Assembly (NCBI RefSeq): GCF_023715505.1
Contig: NZ_JAMBOH010000030.1
Coordinates: 1 to 64,000, forward strand
Direction of reading: 5' to 3'
DNA: 64,000 nucleotides
Origin: Neobacillus cucumis
Lineage (GTDB): Bacteria; Bacillota; Bacilli; Bacillales_B; DSM-18226
The notes beneath the pieces were generated by a model. That model searched no databases and was not told where the DNA came from. It worked only from the letters and a program-made list of their open reading frames with translations. Position numbers and translations under genes: made by a program. Shown here in pieces: positions 33,787 through 43,967 of the stretch. How positions within the stretch are numbered: the stretch's first letter is position 1; every line of letters begins with the position of its first letter.

Positions 33787-35374
33787 ATGGAGGGTACAGA
33801 AAAGGTGGATAAGTGGGAAATGTATATGGAAATACAACAGTTAATTAAGAAAGGATTTAGTAAATCCAAAGTGGCAGAAAAGCTGGGAGTTTCAAGATCA
33901 ACCGTATACCGAAATCTTAAAAGATCTCCCTCGGATATGGCTGAATGGGTCGAGTCCATACAAACAAGAAGAAAGAAGTTAGACAATTATAAGGAAATAA
34001 TTTTATCCTGGCTGAGGGAACATCCTGATATGTCAGCAGCTCAGGTACAAGATTGGCTACAAGAAAGGAATCCAGCACTAGAGATAGGTGAAAGCACTGT
34101 GAGGGCCTATGTCCGGAATCTACGTAATGAATATAAGATAGAGAAAGAGACATCAGCCAGAGAATATGAAGCTATCCCTGATTCACCTATGGGGGAACAA
34201 ATTCAAGTTGATTTCGGATTCACCAAACAAAGAACCATAAATAATAAGGAAGTCAAACTTAGCTTTATTGCTTTTGTTTTATCTAATTCCAGATACAAAT
34301 ATAAAGAATGGTTAGATAGACCTTTTACAACAGAAGATGTCATTAGAGCTCATGAAAATGCATTCAAATGGTTTGAGGGAATCCCAAGAGAATTAGTTTA
34401 TGACCAAGATAGTTTAATAGTAGTAAGTGAAAATGGTGGAGATTTAATTCTTACAAAGGAGTTTCAGCAGTATAAAGATACCAGAAAGCTAAACCTTCGG
34501 GTTTGTCGAAAAGCTGATCCAAAAAGTAAAGGAAGAATTGAAAATATGGTAGGTTTTATCAAGCACAATTTCGCTAAACACAGAGTATTCTACAATATTG
34601 ATTCTTGGAATGACCAAGGATGGGAATGGTTAAATCGGACAGGTAACTATAAAATACACAATACAACAAAAAAAAGACCAGTTGAAGTGTTCTCCTCGGA
34701 AAAGCAACACTTAAGACCGGTCATCCAAAAAAATAAATGTCATAAACAAATATGAGAATAGTATAACAAGAAGTGTTCATAAGGACAATACCATCCGGTA
34801 TTTATCTAACAGGTATTCCCTCCCACTCGGGACGTTTAGTAAATATGAAACTGTAGGTATAAAGGAATCTGAGGATCAACATCTATTAATCTATATCCCT
34901 GAAACAGGAGAATTAATTGCAAAACATAAGATACCTGATGGGAAAGGCCAATTGATAAAGGATAGAAATCACACTCGCGACCGAACAAAAGGAATAGATG
35001 CATATCTTGATACGGTTGCGAACCAATTTAAGGATATGGAAATCGCATATGAGTACTTAACCATACTTCGTGAGAAGTATCCTCGATATATTCGAGATCA
35101 GTTACAAATCATATTAAGAGAGACAAAACAAAATAGTGATGAAATATTATCAGCAGCACTACATGAGTGTGTTAGAAGAAAATTATATAGTGCGACAGAC
35201 TTCAGCGACATCGTTCAGTACATTAAACGGCAACGCCAAGTTCGTGAAACAGTGAACGACAACGCTGAGAATGTCACTCCATTAAATAATTTTACAGGTT
35301 GGATTCTAGAGACAGAAGCCCCAAAAAGAGAAGTTGATGCCTATCCGGTTTTATTGGAAGGTGATTCAAATTGA
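33787..35374 (+). pseudogene. IS21 transposase istA (copy B), frameshifted
   Basis: Residues 1-322 give the HTH (FSKSKVAEKLGVSRSTVYR) and the DDE core: VDFGFTK, VYDQDSLIVVSE and GRIENMVGF. The frame then stops at 34755, but the other frame continues SITRSVHKDNTIRYLSNRYS and, from 34952, the IstA tail IRDQLQIILRETKQ. One frameshift near 34740 therefore splits the gene. The final codons overlap istB by 4 bases. Confidence 0.85.
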
Positions 35375-36135
35375 TTCTACTTCAACAGCTTCAAGAACTG
35401 ATGAGAACCCTTCGTATGTCTGAAACCGCAAATCATTTACCAGAACTAATAAGAGAGGCTGAGCAAAAGGATTTATCCTTTACTCAGTTTCTCCTTGAAA
35501 TGGCAACATATGAGCAGAGTCGAAGAGATGAAAAGCAACTAGAAAAGCGATTTAAGTGGGCGACATTTCCCTTTAATAGCACAGTTGATGAATACGATTT
35601 AAAAGAACAAAAATCATTAAGTACTAAGAAATTAAACCAATTAAAGGACTTAACATGGATTGAGCAGCTATATAATATTATCTTTCTTGAACCGCCAGGT
35701 GTGGGTAAAACCCATCTTTCGATAGGGTTAGGAATAGAAGCTTTAAACTAGGGATATAAAGTGATTTTCACTACCATTGGAGATTTAATTCATGTGTTAA
35801 AGACAGAAGAAATTACGAGAAAATCGAAAACCAGAATGAAACGAATAAGAGAGGCAGATTTAGTTATTATTGATGATCTGATGTTTATGGCAATGGATAA
35901 GCAAGAAGCTAATATGTTCTTTCATTTAATAAATAACCTTTATAATCAAACATCTATTATCTTGACCTCAAATAAAGGTCCAAAGGAATGGGGTGAGTTA
36001 TTGGGGGACCAAGCAATCACTACTGCTATATTGGATCGAATTTTACATCGTGTAGAGATTATTCATTTAAACGAAGATAGTTGGCGAATGAAACATCGAA
36101 AAACAATATTTGGTGACCAAAGTGTTTCAAATTAA
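35371..36135 (+). pseudogene. IS21 helper istB (copy B), internal stop
   Basis: The IstB frame is interrupted by a TAG at 35749-35751 (GIEALN-stop-GYKV). Walker A reads EPPGVGKTH, with Glu in place of the usual Gly before PP. Downstream are DLVIIDDLMFMAMDKQEANM and ILTSNKGPKEWGELLG. Without readthrough the product would lack Walker B, so the helper is inactive. Confidence 0.87.
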
Positions 36136-36378
36136 TCAGCAGAAATTGTGTCATTCTACTTGACGGTCACACATGCCGGCACGCGTACGTAACCCTAAAG
36201 ATAAACCGAGTTTCGAAGGCTCTGTTGGGATATTTCTACATGGATCATAGCTGCATTAAGTAGTACCCACTGTTTAGTATTGAAGCGTTGAATGTAAGCC
36301 CCCAATCAAACAACGCATATAAACACACAGCGCCTCCTGGTACTATGAATGTATCAATTTAAGGGAGGTGCCTTTCGT

Positions 36379-36573
36379 ATGCCGCAACAAAAACTAACCA
36401 TTATCCCCGTTACATTACATACCGAAAACAAAGATACCTCTTCAAAAAGTCGAGCAGTCCCTTCCTCACCCCCGACTTGCGCGATCAAAACCGGCAATGT
36501 TGAAATTTCCTTCTTCAACAGCGTAGATGAGCACATTATCCAAACGATCATGAAGGAGTTGAAAGATTGGTGA
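36379..36573 (+). CDS. IS66 accessory protein TnpA-like
   Basis: The ATG at 36379 follows GGGAGGTG and gives 64 aa with a basic N terminus and the typical ending FFNSVDEHIIQTIMKELKDW. It is a short accessory ORF of unknown exact role in IS66 transposition. It overlaps tnpB by a few bases. Confidence 0.75.
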   Translation: MPQQKLTIIPVTLHTENKDTSSKSRAVPSSPPTCAIKTGNVEISFFNSVDEHIIQTIMKELKDW

Positions 36574-36923
36574 AACACGATTATACAAATGTGAAAAACA
36601 TTTATATCATTTGCGGTAAAACGGACATGAGAAAAGGAATTGATGGACTAGCAACACTGATTCAAGATTCTTTCGAACTTGATCCATATAGCGATTCCAT
36701 TTTCTTATTTTCAGGATGGAGTAAAGATCGCTATAAATGGTTATATTTCGACGGTGATGGCTTCGCCATGCTTTATAAACGATTGGATAACGGCAAACTC
36801 CAATGGCCAAAAGATGAAAATGAAGTACGCAATCTTTCTCAACAGGAGCTTCGCTGGCTCCTCGAAGGGTTATCGATCCAGCAGCCAAAGGCAATTCAGC
36901 TATCATCAAAAGGTGTTTTCTAA
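36570..36923 (+). CDS. IS66 accessory protein TnpB
   Basis: About 117 aa. The strongly conserved IS66 Orf2 sequence includes YIICGKTDMRKGIDGLATLI, FLFSGWSKDRYKWLYFDGDG and LQWPKDENEVRNLSQQELRWLLEG. It is required for IS66 transposition, with mechanism unknown. It starts at a GTG or the adjacent TTG overlapping the tnpA stop. The frame appears intact. This protein is unrelated to the RNA-guided TnpB of IS605. Confidence 0.9.
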   Translation: MKHDYTNVKNIYIICGKTDMRKGIDGLATLIQDSFELDPYSDSIFLFSGWSKDRYKWLYFDGDGFAMLYKRLDNGKLQWPKDENEVRNLSQQELRWLLEGLSIQQPKAIQLSSKGVF

Positions 36924-37001
36924 ATTCGTTAAAGCCATTCATTTTATCTTTATTCCACTGTTCGAACTCGTTATAATAATATAAGTGAATCCGAACGAAA
37001 A

Positions 37002-38584
37002 GTGGTGAATGATGTGGCTAACGCTTCTTCTACGAATGAAAATCAAAATGAGAAATTAATTCGACTGCTCGAAGAGCAATTGGCTCATTCGAATCAACAA
37101 AATAAGAACTTATCGAAACAGATTGAAGTGTTAACTGAGCAAGTTCGCCATTTAACCAAACTTTTATATGGATCAAAAACCGAAAAATCGAAATACAATA
37201 CTCCGGATGGGCAAGCGTCACTTTTTGAAGATGACCCGTCTTTTAATGAACCTGAGCACACAGGAGAACAAAGCCAACAGACAATTTCTTACACTGTTGT
37301 ACGAAAAGTCCAAAAGAAAAAACGAAATGATTCATTGCATGATGGTATTGAAGTAGAAGCTGTTCACCATCATCCAGAAAATACGATTTGTGACTGTTGC
37401 CTAGGAAAAATGATTGAAATTGGCAGTACAATCGTACGCGAAGAAGCAGAATTTATTCCTGCTAGAATGAAGAAAGTCCAACATATTGAACATGCTTATG
37501 AATGTAAAAGTTGTAAAGGCTCTGCATTTCATCAAGCACAAATTAAACGTGGTAAAGTGCCACAAGCTCCCATTCAACGTAGTATCGCAAGTCCTAGCGT
37601 ACTTGCAAAAGTAATATATGATAAATTTTCACAATACTTGCCCCTTTACCGTCAGGTAAAGGAATGGGATCGTTATGGCCTCAATACCAATGATAAGAAC
37701 CTTTCCAATTGGGTCATTCGTGCATCTCACGATTGGCTATTGCCTATTTACGAGAGATTGAAAGATTTGATGATGGATAAATCACTTTTACATATCGATG
37801 AAACGTATGGACAAATCCTCCACCGATCCGATGGGAAATCTGGTCAAACAAATGCTTATAATTGGGTGTGTCGAAGTGTTCCATACCAAGGACCGCCAAT
37901 AACTCTCTTTCATAGCGCATTATCACGGGCTCGATCAGTCCTTGAAGGTTTCATTGAAGGTTTTTCTGGAACGATTATTTGCGATGGTTATTCTGCCTAC
38001 GGTAAGTTAGAAGGCATTACCTTCGCAAATTGTTGGGCGCATGTCCGTCGTTATTGGCTAAAAGCGGACAGCAAACATGGGCGAATCGGTGTGAGCTATT
38101 GTGACGATTTATATCGACTCGAAAGGAAATTTAAGCATTTGTCTCCGAGTAAACGTAGAAAAAAGCGCCAAAAATACTCGAAGCCGATTGTAGATAAATT
38201 TTTTAAATGGGTGGAATCGTCACCATTCTACGGGAAAAATGCCCTCGCGAAAGTGCTGAATACACATTGAACAGGGCAAATGGGCTCAGAGCATTTCTGA
38301 ACGATGGACGCATTGAAATCGATAATAATCCAGCCGAGAATGCAATCCGTCCCAACGTTATAGGAAGAAAAAATTGGCTCTTTAGTGTTAGTGAAGCAGG
38401 TGCAAAAGCGAATGCCATCTGTTTAAGTATTGCAGAAACTGCCAAAAGTAACGGTATTGATTTCTATGAATATATAAAAAAACTTTTGACGGACCTACCG
38501 AATCTCGCATTCCATCAAACCCCCGAAATTTTAGACCAATACATGCCCTGGTCAAAAACGATTCGGGCAGAATGTAGTAAATAA
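37002..38584 (+). pseudogene. IS66 transposase TnpC, frameshifted
   Basis: Residues 1-422 contain the N-terminal coiled coil (LEEQLAHSNQQNKNLSKQ), the zinc-binding CDCCLGK...CKSCKG, and the DDE core (LHIDETYGQIL, CDGYSAYGKL, ANCWAHVRRYW). A TGA at 38268 stops the frame (AKVLNTH). The other frame continues EYTLNRANGLRAFLNDGRIEIDNNPAENAIRP with the catalytic Glu. One base lost near 38255 explains it. The catalytic C-terminal part is therefore out of frame. Confidence 0.9.
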
Positions 38585-38827
38585 ATGAAATAAGCCGTAA
38601 TTCGATTAAAAAAATCAGAATTTACGGCTATTTATGATGCGTACCAGAAGGTACGCTTATTTTTTATATTTCGGGCTTACCGTTGAATGAGGAAGTAGGA
38701 AAGAAATTAGTGGAATTTAATCATCGTCCTTTTACCTGAAAAGAAGGATGCCGTTTTTCTGCATTTAAGAAGAGGAGAAATTTGCGCTTTCTCCTCTTCC
38801 GGACATGCCCTAACAATTTAAAATAAA

Positions 38828-38850
38828 AAGAACCCCTTTTTTGGGTTCTT
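38828..38850 (-). terminator. Intrinsic terminator of the acetyltransferase gene
   Basis: AAGAACCC and GGGTTCTT pair, and the minus strand continues with TTTTTATTTTAAA. Confidence 0.8.
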
Positions 38851-38862
38851 GATAGTGTTATT

Positions 38863-39390
38863 CTACATTACATCATTTTTTGTTCTGTATTTGATAATTT
38901 TAGCAGGGTTTCCTCCAACAATTGCATAAGGTGGTACATCTTTAGTTACCACTGCCCCAGCACCAATTACCGCCCCATCTCCAATTGTTCTGCCAGGAAG
39001 TATAATTACTCTTCTTCCAATCCAAACATCATTACCAATTGTTACTTTTTTAGGTTTAGTCATACCCTGATTATATATAGGTGTACTTACGTCTCTAGTT
39101 TCGTGATTTTCTGTATAGATTAATGTTTCTGGACCCATCATAACATAATTACCTATAGTTGTTGGGCCTTGTACAAAACAATCTGTACCAATGTCAGAGT
39201 AGTCGCCAATTATTACATTTCTTGAAAAAGTTGCGTTTTTATGAATGTTAATATTTTGACCGGTACTACCTGTTATTTTTTTATACAAGTAACCTCTAAT
39301 CTTTTTGCTAGGTTTACCGAAAAATTTGGAATAATAATTTGGTAAACGTTTCGCGATACGGTTATACAATAAGCTATAAATTTTTTCCAT
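38863..39390 (-). CDS. CatB/LbH-type O-acetyltransferase
   Basis: The ATG at 39390 follows AAAGGGAGA; a longer in-frame reading from 39423 has no ribosome site. The 175-aa protein shows hexapeptide repeats (NIHKNATFSRNVIIGDYSDIG, DVWIGRRVIILPGRTIGDGAVIGAGAVVTKDV) and the end PAKIIKYRT. Catalytic His is in YTENHETRD. It would O-acetylate a sugar of the polysaccharide. It has its own terminator. Confidence 0.88.
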   Translation of the reverse strand: MEKIYSLLYNRIAKRLPNYYSKFFGKPSKKIRGYLYKKITGSTGQNINIHKNATFSRNVIIGDYSDIGTDCFVQGPTTIGNYVMMGPETLIYTENHETRDVSTPIYNQGMTKPKKVTIGNDVWIGRRVIILPGRTIGDGAVIGAGAVVTKDVPPYAIVGGNPAKIIKYRTKNDVM

Positions 39391-39464
39391 AAAAAGTCTT
39401 CTCCCTTTATTTAAACATAACAATTAGTATATACAGGTTTATCAAATTTTGGAAGGACTTTTTA

Positions 39465-39690
39465 CTAACAAAATGATACATCAGCTAAATTAAAAAATAA
39501 CTTTTCCGGTATCGATTGGAGTATCACATTACCGTTTTGAACATTAGATGTCCCTAAATAAATTTGTACTTTGCTGACCGAAAATGAAGCTAATAAAGTA
39601 ATAAAGTTAATTCTTGAAAACTTGATGATGAAAAGGATGGAGATGTGATAGTTACCTTTTTACTAATATGATTCCATAGGCGGCATATTT
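39465..39690 (-). pseudogene. C-terminal remnant of an unrecognised protein
   Basis: The minus strand reads KVTITSPSFSSSSFQELTLL, shifts frame, then SFSVSKVQIYLGTSNVQNGN, ILQSIPEKLFFNLADVSFC to a TAG at 39465-39467. No start or ribosome site is left. The residue pattern is beta-rich, as in surface or tail proteins. It fills most of the gap between the acetyltransferase and the beta-helix gene. Confidence 0.45.
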
Positions 39691-39708
39691 TTTCACCTTC
39701 CCAAAAAT

Positions 39709-39733
39709 GAAAAGAGCCTTTAAAGACTCTTTT
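39709..39733 (-). terminator. Intrinsic terminator of the beta-helix protein gene
   Basis: AAAAGAGCCTTT pairs with AAAGACTCTTTT with one mismatch, and Ts follow on the minus strand. Confidence 0.7.
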
Positions 39734-39743
39734 TCGGAACAAA

Positions 39744-40928
39744 TTAATTAACTAATTTATTTTTATCTACAACTATATTTGAACTGGGTTTGTTCCTCAA
39801 ATAAATGACAGTTGCTTTATTTTTTACTTTGTTTCCTATTACCGAAATATTAGCGTAACTATGATCTGAATTTAAATCAATACCATTATTTTCATTGTAA
39901 CGATTATCAGAAATTATATTATCAACTATCTTATAATTAGAGATAGCACGGCTACTATAATATTTAATTCCAGCGCCTTTTGTATTTTTTATCTTATTTT
40001 TCCTTACAATTACGATTTGATTAGAATCTCTCGGTTGAAATGGATAAATCCCTTCAATTGAAGGTGTTGGATGGTTAATCGTGTCAAGGCCTGTTCCATT
40101 AATTATATTACCTTCAATTATGTGGTATAAGCCTTCAATTCCATTTTCTAGTACGTTTGAAATCCGATTATTAGAAACTGTTACGTCATATGTTGACCCT
40201 GCAGAATAAATTCCATTGGCCCCTACACCTGAGTTGGTTTGGTTAATGGATCCGCAATTCCATATATCATTATCATCAATCAAGCCAGTACTAATACCCC
40301 CATAGAAGTTAATGCCTCGAAATGCTGTATCATGTATTTTATTTCGATTAATGTGAATGTTTGTTACTTTTATTAGAAATACTCCTCCGTGCCCATAAGT
40401 ATGTGAAATTTCACAATCTTGAACAATGAGTTTGTTACCCACATTGGCGTAAATTCCAGAACCTTGATAAGTAGGATTTTTAGACGATGATCCAATGTTA
40501 TGAATCTTGCTTTCAATAAATTGGACATTATTAAAATTGCTAAGAGTTATTCCGAAGTCTATAAAATCAATAAATGTACAATTTTCAAATTTAATATTAG
40601 CACTAGATGGTAAATCAATCTGGGAGAAATTTTTAAAAGTTATATTTCTAAATGTAACATCATTTAAATTTGAAACAGATATCTTATGTTTTCCGCCGTC
40701 AATTATGGAATTGTTATGTCCTTGAATAGTGACAGAATTTGATATCTTTGTTATATCAGCAGTTAGTGTATACGTTCCATTCTTTAATGTTACATTTTTG
40801 CCAGTTGTTAACGAAGAAATAAATTCACTTTGTGTTTCTATATGATTCGCATTGTGGTACCTAATGAGTACCACTAAAGATGCAATTGTTATGATGGCAA
40901 GAACATAAGTTAAAATCCGTGACTTGGT
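39744..40928 (-). CDS. Membrane-anchored right-handed beta-helix (pectate-lyase-fold) protein
   Basis: I prefer the TTG at 40928 with GGGAGAGTGGG just upstream to the TTG at 40976, giving 394 aa. An N-terminal TM anchor (ILTYVLAIITIASLVVLI) is followed by about ten parallel beta-helix coils rich in Asn ladders (FRNITFKNFSQIDL, FENCTFIDF, VQDCEISHTYGHGGVFLI, IHDTAFRGINFYGG). The fold is shared by polysaccharide lyases, epimerases and NosD-like proteins. In this setting trimming or modifying the exported polymer is likely but unproven. No catalytic residue set is assignable. Confidence 0.8.
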   Translation of the reverse strand, partial: TKSRILTYVLAIITIASLVVLIRYHNANHIETQSEFISSLTTGKNVTLKNGTYTLTADITKISNSVTIQGHNNSIIDGGKHKISVSNLNDVTFRNITFKNFSQIDLPSSANIKFENCTFIDFIDFGITLSNFNNVQFIESKIHNIGSSSKNPTYQGSGIYANVGNKLIVQDCEISHTYGHGGVFLIKVTNIHINRNKIHDTAFRGINFYGGISTGLIDDNDIWNCGSINQTNSGVGANGIYSAGSTYDVTVSNNRISNVLENGIEGLYHIIEGNIINGTGLDTINHPTPSIEGIYPFQPRDSNQIVIVRKNKIKNTKGAGIKYYSSRAISNYKIVDNIISDNRYNENNGIDLNSDHSYANISVIGNKVKNKATVIYLRNKPSSNIVVDKNKLVN

Positions 40929-41040
40929 CAAAATTCCCACTCTCCCAAATTGGTAATATTTTTTAGTATACTTCAATATTACCTATCAGAAAATGGTGAA
41001 GTTTAGTTACTTTTGTTGGTTTAGGATCAAAAGTAACTAA

Positions 41041-41066
41041 AAAAGAACTCTTACTGAGTTCTTTTT
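41041..41066 (-). terminator. Intrinsic terminator of the Wzy-like gene
   Basis: AAAAGAACTC pairs perfectly with GAGTTCTTTT around TTACT. Confidence 0.8.
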
Positions 41067-41075
41067 AGGTCCAAA

Positions 41076-42269
41076 TTATGCAGCTTTAACTGCCTTATTA
41101 TCATTATTGTTTTCTACACGAGTGAGATATTTTCTATTAATAATTGATAGACTATTCGCTACAGATAGCAATAGTATAGCAAAAGATTCCCCAGCAACAA
41201 AAATGTTTTCAGAGTAGCTATAAATCATAATTAACAAAACAATTAGAGACAGTGAATAATATCCTTTTTGTCTTTGTTTTTTAACCGCATAGAAAAACAA
41301 CGATAACAAGGCGATTACATATACTGCAGCTCCAATTACGCCAAAATCAACTAGCATTCTTAAATATTCGTTATGCATGGCCATTCCATTAAAAGCCCGA
41401 GATAAAATAGGACTCGTTTGCCATCCATAGCCAAAAATCTGATTTATAAGCGGATAGTCCCTAAATGATGAAAGCCCATCCGACCATCTCATCAATCGCC
41501 ATTGATAAGAATCTATTTGACCGGGCATGGTATAACCATACGACATATTGAATATTCTTGTTGTCATTAAATATGATGAAAAATATTTATATAACGGTAA
41601 TGACAAAATTGCTAATGACACTAACCCGAATATATTTAAAAGTCTCCTCTTACTAAAAATAAAGAAGTTGTATGCCAAAATAACCATTGCCACTGCAAAA
41701 GAAGTTCTTGCTCCAGTTCCAAATAAGAGTAGTAAGAGTATGAAAATGATATACGAATAGGATAAAAATTTCTTTCTACCCTCAAAATTTACTTTTTCCA
41801 TAATGAATATAATCACCACTATAAGATACAAAGAGTAAAAATTAGGGTGACTAAATAGACTTTGTATTCTCCCTTGTTGCCCCATTATAACGTATTGAAA
41901 TATACCAACAGCATTAAAAACAAAGGAAGAACGGATTAAGTATTTTGATAAGTCTCTTTTCTTCCAAATCATAAAAATGAAAACTGGAATATGCAGTCCT
42001 ATCCTTATTACCTCGCTCAAACTATAAATTTGGCGGTCATATAGATAAAACACTAATGACGTTGTAAATATCCCTAAATATAAAGTTAGAACAATCAGAG
42101 TTGATACCCTTAATAATGGACTTACTCTTTTTAATATTAGGGGAGAGTAAAGAAAAATAATTGCATAGTCCATTGCAAATAAGGAACCATATTTAATTAA
42201 ATAAAAAATATGATTCCCTGGGTCCAAAGCTAACAGAAATCCATAAAGAATCCCAATTAATAATGTCAT
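41076..42269 (-). CDS. O-antigen ligase/polymerase-family (Wzy-like) membrane protein
   Basis: A 397-aa protein with about ten to twelve TM helices and a large periplasmic-type loop at about 250-300 (YSYGYTMPGQ ... RWSDGLSSF ... GYGWQTSPILSRAFNGMAMHNEYLRMLVDFG). The loop holds the HNEYL motif typical of Wzy_C proteins. It would polymerise flipped repeat units. The main operon on the other strand has no polymerase, so this gene likely completes it. It is transcribed toward the beta-helix gene but has its own terminator. Confidence 0.85.
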   Translation of the reverse strand: MTLLIGILYGFLLALDPGNHIFYLIKYGSLFAMDYAIIFLYSPLILKRVSPLLRVSTLIVLTLYLGIFTTSLVFYLYDRQIYSLSEVIRIGLHIPVFIFMIWKKRDLSKYLIRSSFVFNAVGIFQYVIMGQQGRIQSLFSHPNFYSLYLIVVIIFIMEKVNFEGRKKFLSYSYIIFILLLLLFGTGARTSFAVAMVILAYNFFIFSKRRLLNIFGLVSLAILSLPLYKYFSSYLMTTRIFNMSYGYTMPGQIDSYQWRLMRWSDGLSSFRDYPLINQIFGYGWQTSPILSRAFNGMAMHNEYLRMLVDFGVIGAAVYVIALLSLFFYAVKKQRQKGYYSLSLIVLLIMIYSYSENIFVAGESFAILLLSVANSLSIINRKYLTRVENNNDNKAVKAA

Positions 42270-42403
42270 AGAACAAACTCCTAGTGTGTTTATCGGTATT
42301 TATTTATCGATTAATTATAAACGTATTCTAGAAATTAAACAATTGGGAATTAATTGGACTATCATATTTAGATACTGTGTTGCTTGCTACAGGAACTAAC
42401 TTC

Positions 42404-42700
42404 CTACTCAGTTACCCATATATTGTTAGGGAAATCAGTTGTTGCAAATCCTTCTTGCTTTATATTTACAAACATATTTCCAGCCATATAGGTGTTGTTC
42501 GTAGGTACAGGACTACTCGTTGGTGTATAGAATGACAACAAATGGGGAGTCGCATCTGTGAATTAGGTGGGAACAAAACTTTCCTTTAAACGACAGGATT
42601 ATCAAAAAAATCCTGTAATTTAACACTATCATCTGTTATACCATCTAATTTACATCCAAATAATTTTGGGTTGTACTCTATATCCTCCTAAGATGACTTA
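42404..42700 (-). pseudogene. Pectate-lyase-3-like protein, collapsed remnant
   Basis: On the minus strand the frame reads EDIEYNPKLFGCKLDGITDD, VKLQDFFDNPVV and then a stop. The YNPKLFGCKLDGITDDS block is the N-terminal Pectate_lyase_3 signature. A shift leads to PHLLSFYTPTSSPVPTNN, YMAGNMFVNIKQEGFATTDF, PNNIWVTE and a stop at 42404-42406. N- and C-terminal ends are thus joined with the middle deleted, and a TAG lies before the first block. The gap 42270-42826 otherwise holds nothing. Confidence 0.5.
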
Positions 42701-42825
42701 CTAAATTCAACTTTAGGACACAAAAAAGATTCCTTCCTATTTTTTCTCTATTCCACACCCCCCTTTTTAATGCTATATTAAAAATTGGCAAATTTTTTAT
42801 AATTAGAAATTGTGGGGGGAAAATA

Positions 42826-43935
42826 GTGAAAACAGCATTTTCGTTAAATACAATCAAGAATGACAGTAAAGCTTCTAGTACTTTAGACTTATTAAGATTT
42901 TTATCAGCTTTAGTCGTATTTTTGTATCACTTTTATTTACCAGTTCCCGGATACCAAGCTGTAATGGTCTTTTTTGTTCTTAGTGGATACTTTATTTCAT
43001 CTAGCGTTCTTAAAACCATAAAACAAAATAGATGGAATTGGTCAGTTTACTTGTTTAATAGGGTCACTAGGTTATGGATTGTTCTTTTACCATGTTTGTT
43101 ATTAACCCTTATGTGGGCAAAATTACAGTCAGGCATTTTCGGTAATCATGAAATTGCAAATCATCTAGATATTAAAACGTTTATTGGAAACTTTTTTTTT
43201 GTACAAGATATCTTAGTTGACCAATATGGATCAAATGGTCCCTTATGGAGTTTAAGTTATGAATTTTGGTATTATATTTTATTTCCTTGCTTAATATTGG
43301 TTGTTTACTCCAAAAAAGTCAGTATGAAATGCCTTTATGCGTTTTTATTCGTTGCGATTTCATTTTTTGTCGGACAACGTATAATGTTATATTTTTTAAT
43401 TTGGATGTTAGGTGCAATGATCCCGTTAGTTAAACCACTAATACTTAAAAATAAAATTGTAAAAAATATAATATTGTGGCTTTCAGTTGTTGTCTCAGTT
43501 GTATTGGCGAAATATCTCTACATCTTACTACACTTGGATCATCCGACCTATGAGCAAACAGGGAGACAATATTATGCTGATTTTGGTGTTGGTTTGGCAT
43601 TTACTATAATGGTTTACTTAATCGTTTCTTTTCTAAATGAAAAAAAGATTAAAAGGATGTTTAACATAAATAAGTATCTTGCTTCATTTTCCTTTACTTT
43701 GTACTTAACCCATTACCCATTATTAAATATAGTTACTACTTGGAGAAATTCTGCATATTGGAATTTTAACCAAATCGAGACTCTTTTATTAAAACCAACA
43801 ATCATACTTTCTGTTCTTTTATACGCAATTGTTATAGCATCTTTAACAGAAATGCATACGGATACTATAAAGAAATTTATATTTAAGAAGAACTCAGTAA
43901 AAATCACTAATGAATCTGTAACGAAAGCTAGTTAA
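42826..43935 (+). CDS. Acyltransferase-3 (OafA-like) membrane protein
   Basis: A 369-aa protein with about ten TM helices. Typical motifs are LDLLRFLSALVVFLYHFYLP (with the catalytic-region RFL...H), FFVLSGYFISSS, NGPLWSLSYEFWYYILFP and a late FSFTLYLTHYPLL. The family moves acetyl or other acyl groups across the membrane onto exported polysaccharide. It starts at a GTG after a run of Gs and ends with a strong terminator, after which a group II intron begins. Confidence 0.9.
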   Translation: MKTAFSLNTIKNDSKASSTLDLLRFLSALVVFLYHFYLPVPGYQAVMVFFVLSGYFISSSVLKTIKQNRWNWSVYLFNRVTRLWIVLLPCLLLTLMWAKLQSGIFGNHEIANHLDIKTFIGNFFFVQDILVDQYGSNGPLWSLSYEFWYYILFPCLILVVYSKKVSMKCLYAFLFVAISFFVGQRIMLYFLIWMLGAMIPLVKPLILKNKIVKNIILWLSVVVSVVLAKYLYILLHLDHPTYEQTGRQYYADFGVGLAFTIMVYLIVSFLNEKKIKRMFNINKYLASFSFTLYLTHYPLLNIVTTWRNSAYWNFNQIETLLLKPTIILSVLLYAIVIASLTEMHTDTIKKFIFKKNSVKITNESVTKAS

Positions 43936-43940
43936 TGGTA

Positions 43941-43967
43941 AGGAGAGGAGAGACCTCTCCTTTTTTT
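43941..43967 (+). terminator. Intrinsic terminator of the acyltransferase gene
   Basis: AGGAGAGG pairs with CCTCTCCT around AGAGA, followed by seven Ts ending at 43967. The group II intron starts about five bases later. Confidence 0.88.

Larger units (their letters stand above)
33663..36171 (+). mobile_element. IS21-family element copy B, 2509 bp, with 5-bp target duplication
   Basis: Left end TGTGACTGCTAAACTAAA and right end (reverse complement) TGTGACCGTCAAGTAGAA. The pentamer CATGC stands at 33658-33662 and again at 36172-36176, an exact duplication of the istA target. Both genes inside are broken, so the element is dead although its ends are intact. Confidence 0.9.
36294..38680 (+). mobile_element. 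IS66-family element, 2387 bp, with 8-bp target duplication
   Basis: The ends GTAAGCCCCCAATCAAAC and (reverse complement) GTAAGCCCGAAATATAAA share GTAAGCCC. The octamer CGTTGAAT is present at 36286-36293 and 38681-38688, the 8-bp duplication expected for IS66. It interrupts the istA of IS21 copy A. The three-gene order tnpA-tnpB-tnpC is complete, but tnpC is frameshifted. Confidence 0.92.
33029..38812 (+). pseudogene. IS21-family istA (copy A), split by two later insertions
   Basis: This is a transposase of the group with an N-terminal HTH (MIQYHKILELYDKGIS, frameshift near 33215) and the first catalytic block MEVDWAGSTAF. Piece 1 (33029-33662) ends ...SHYNPIV. Piece 2 (36172-36293) resumes exactly with MPARVRNPKDKPSFEGSVGI and frame-shifted STWIIAALSSTH. 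Piece 3 (38681-38812) continues EEVGKKLVEFNHRPFT, KEGCRFSAF and FALSPLPDMP. The joins are exact once IS21-B and IS66 with one target duplicate each are removed. Its own istB is absent. Confidence 0.88.

Noticed and set aside
36570..36923. TnpB as an RNA-guided nuclease
   Set aside because: This is the IS66 accessory protein of the same name, only 117 aa and without a RuvC domain or omega RNA.
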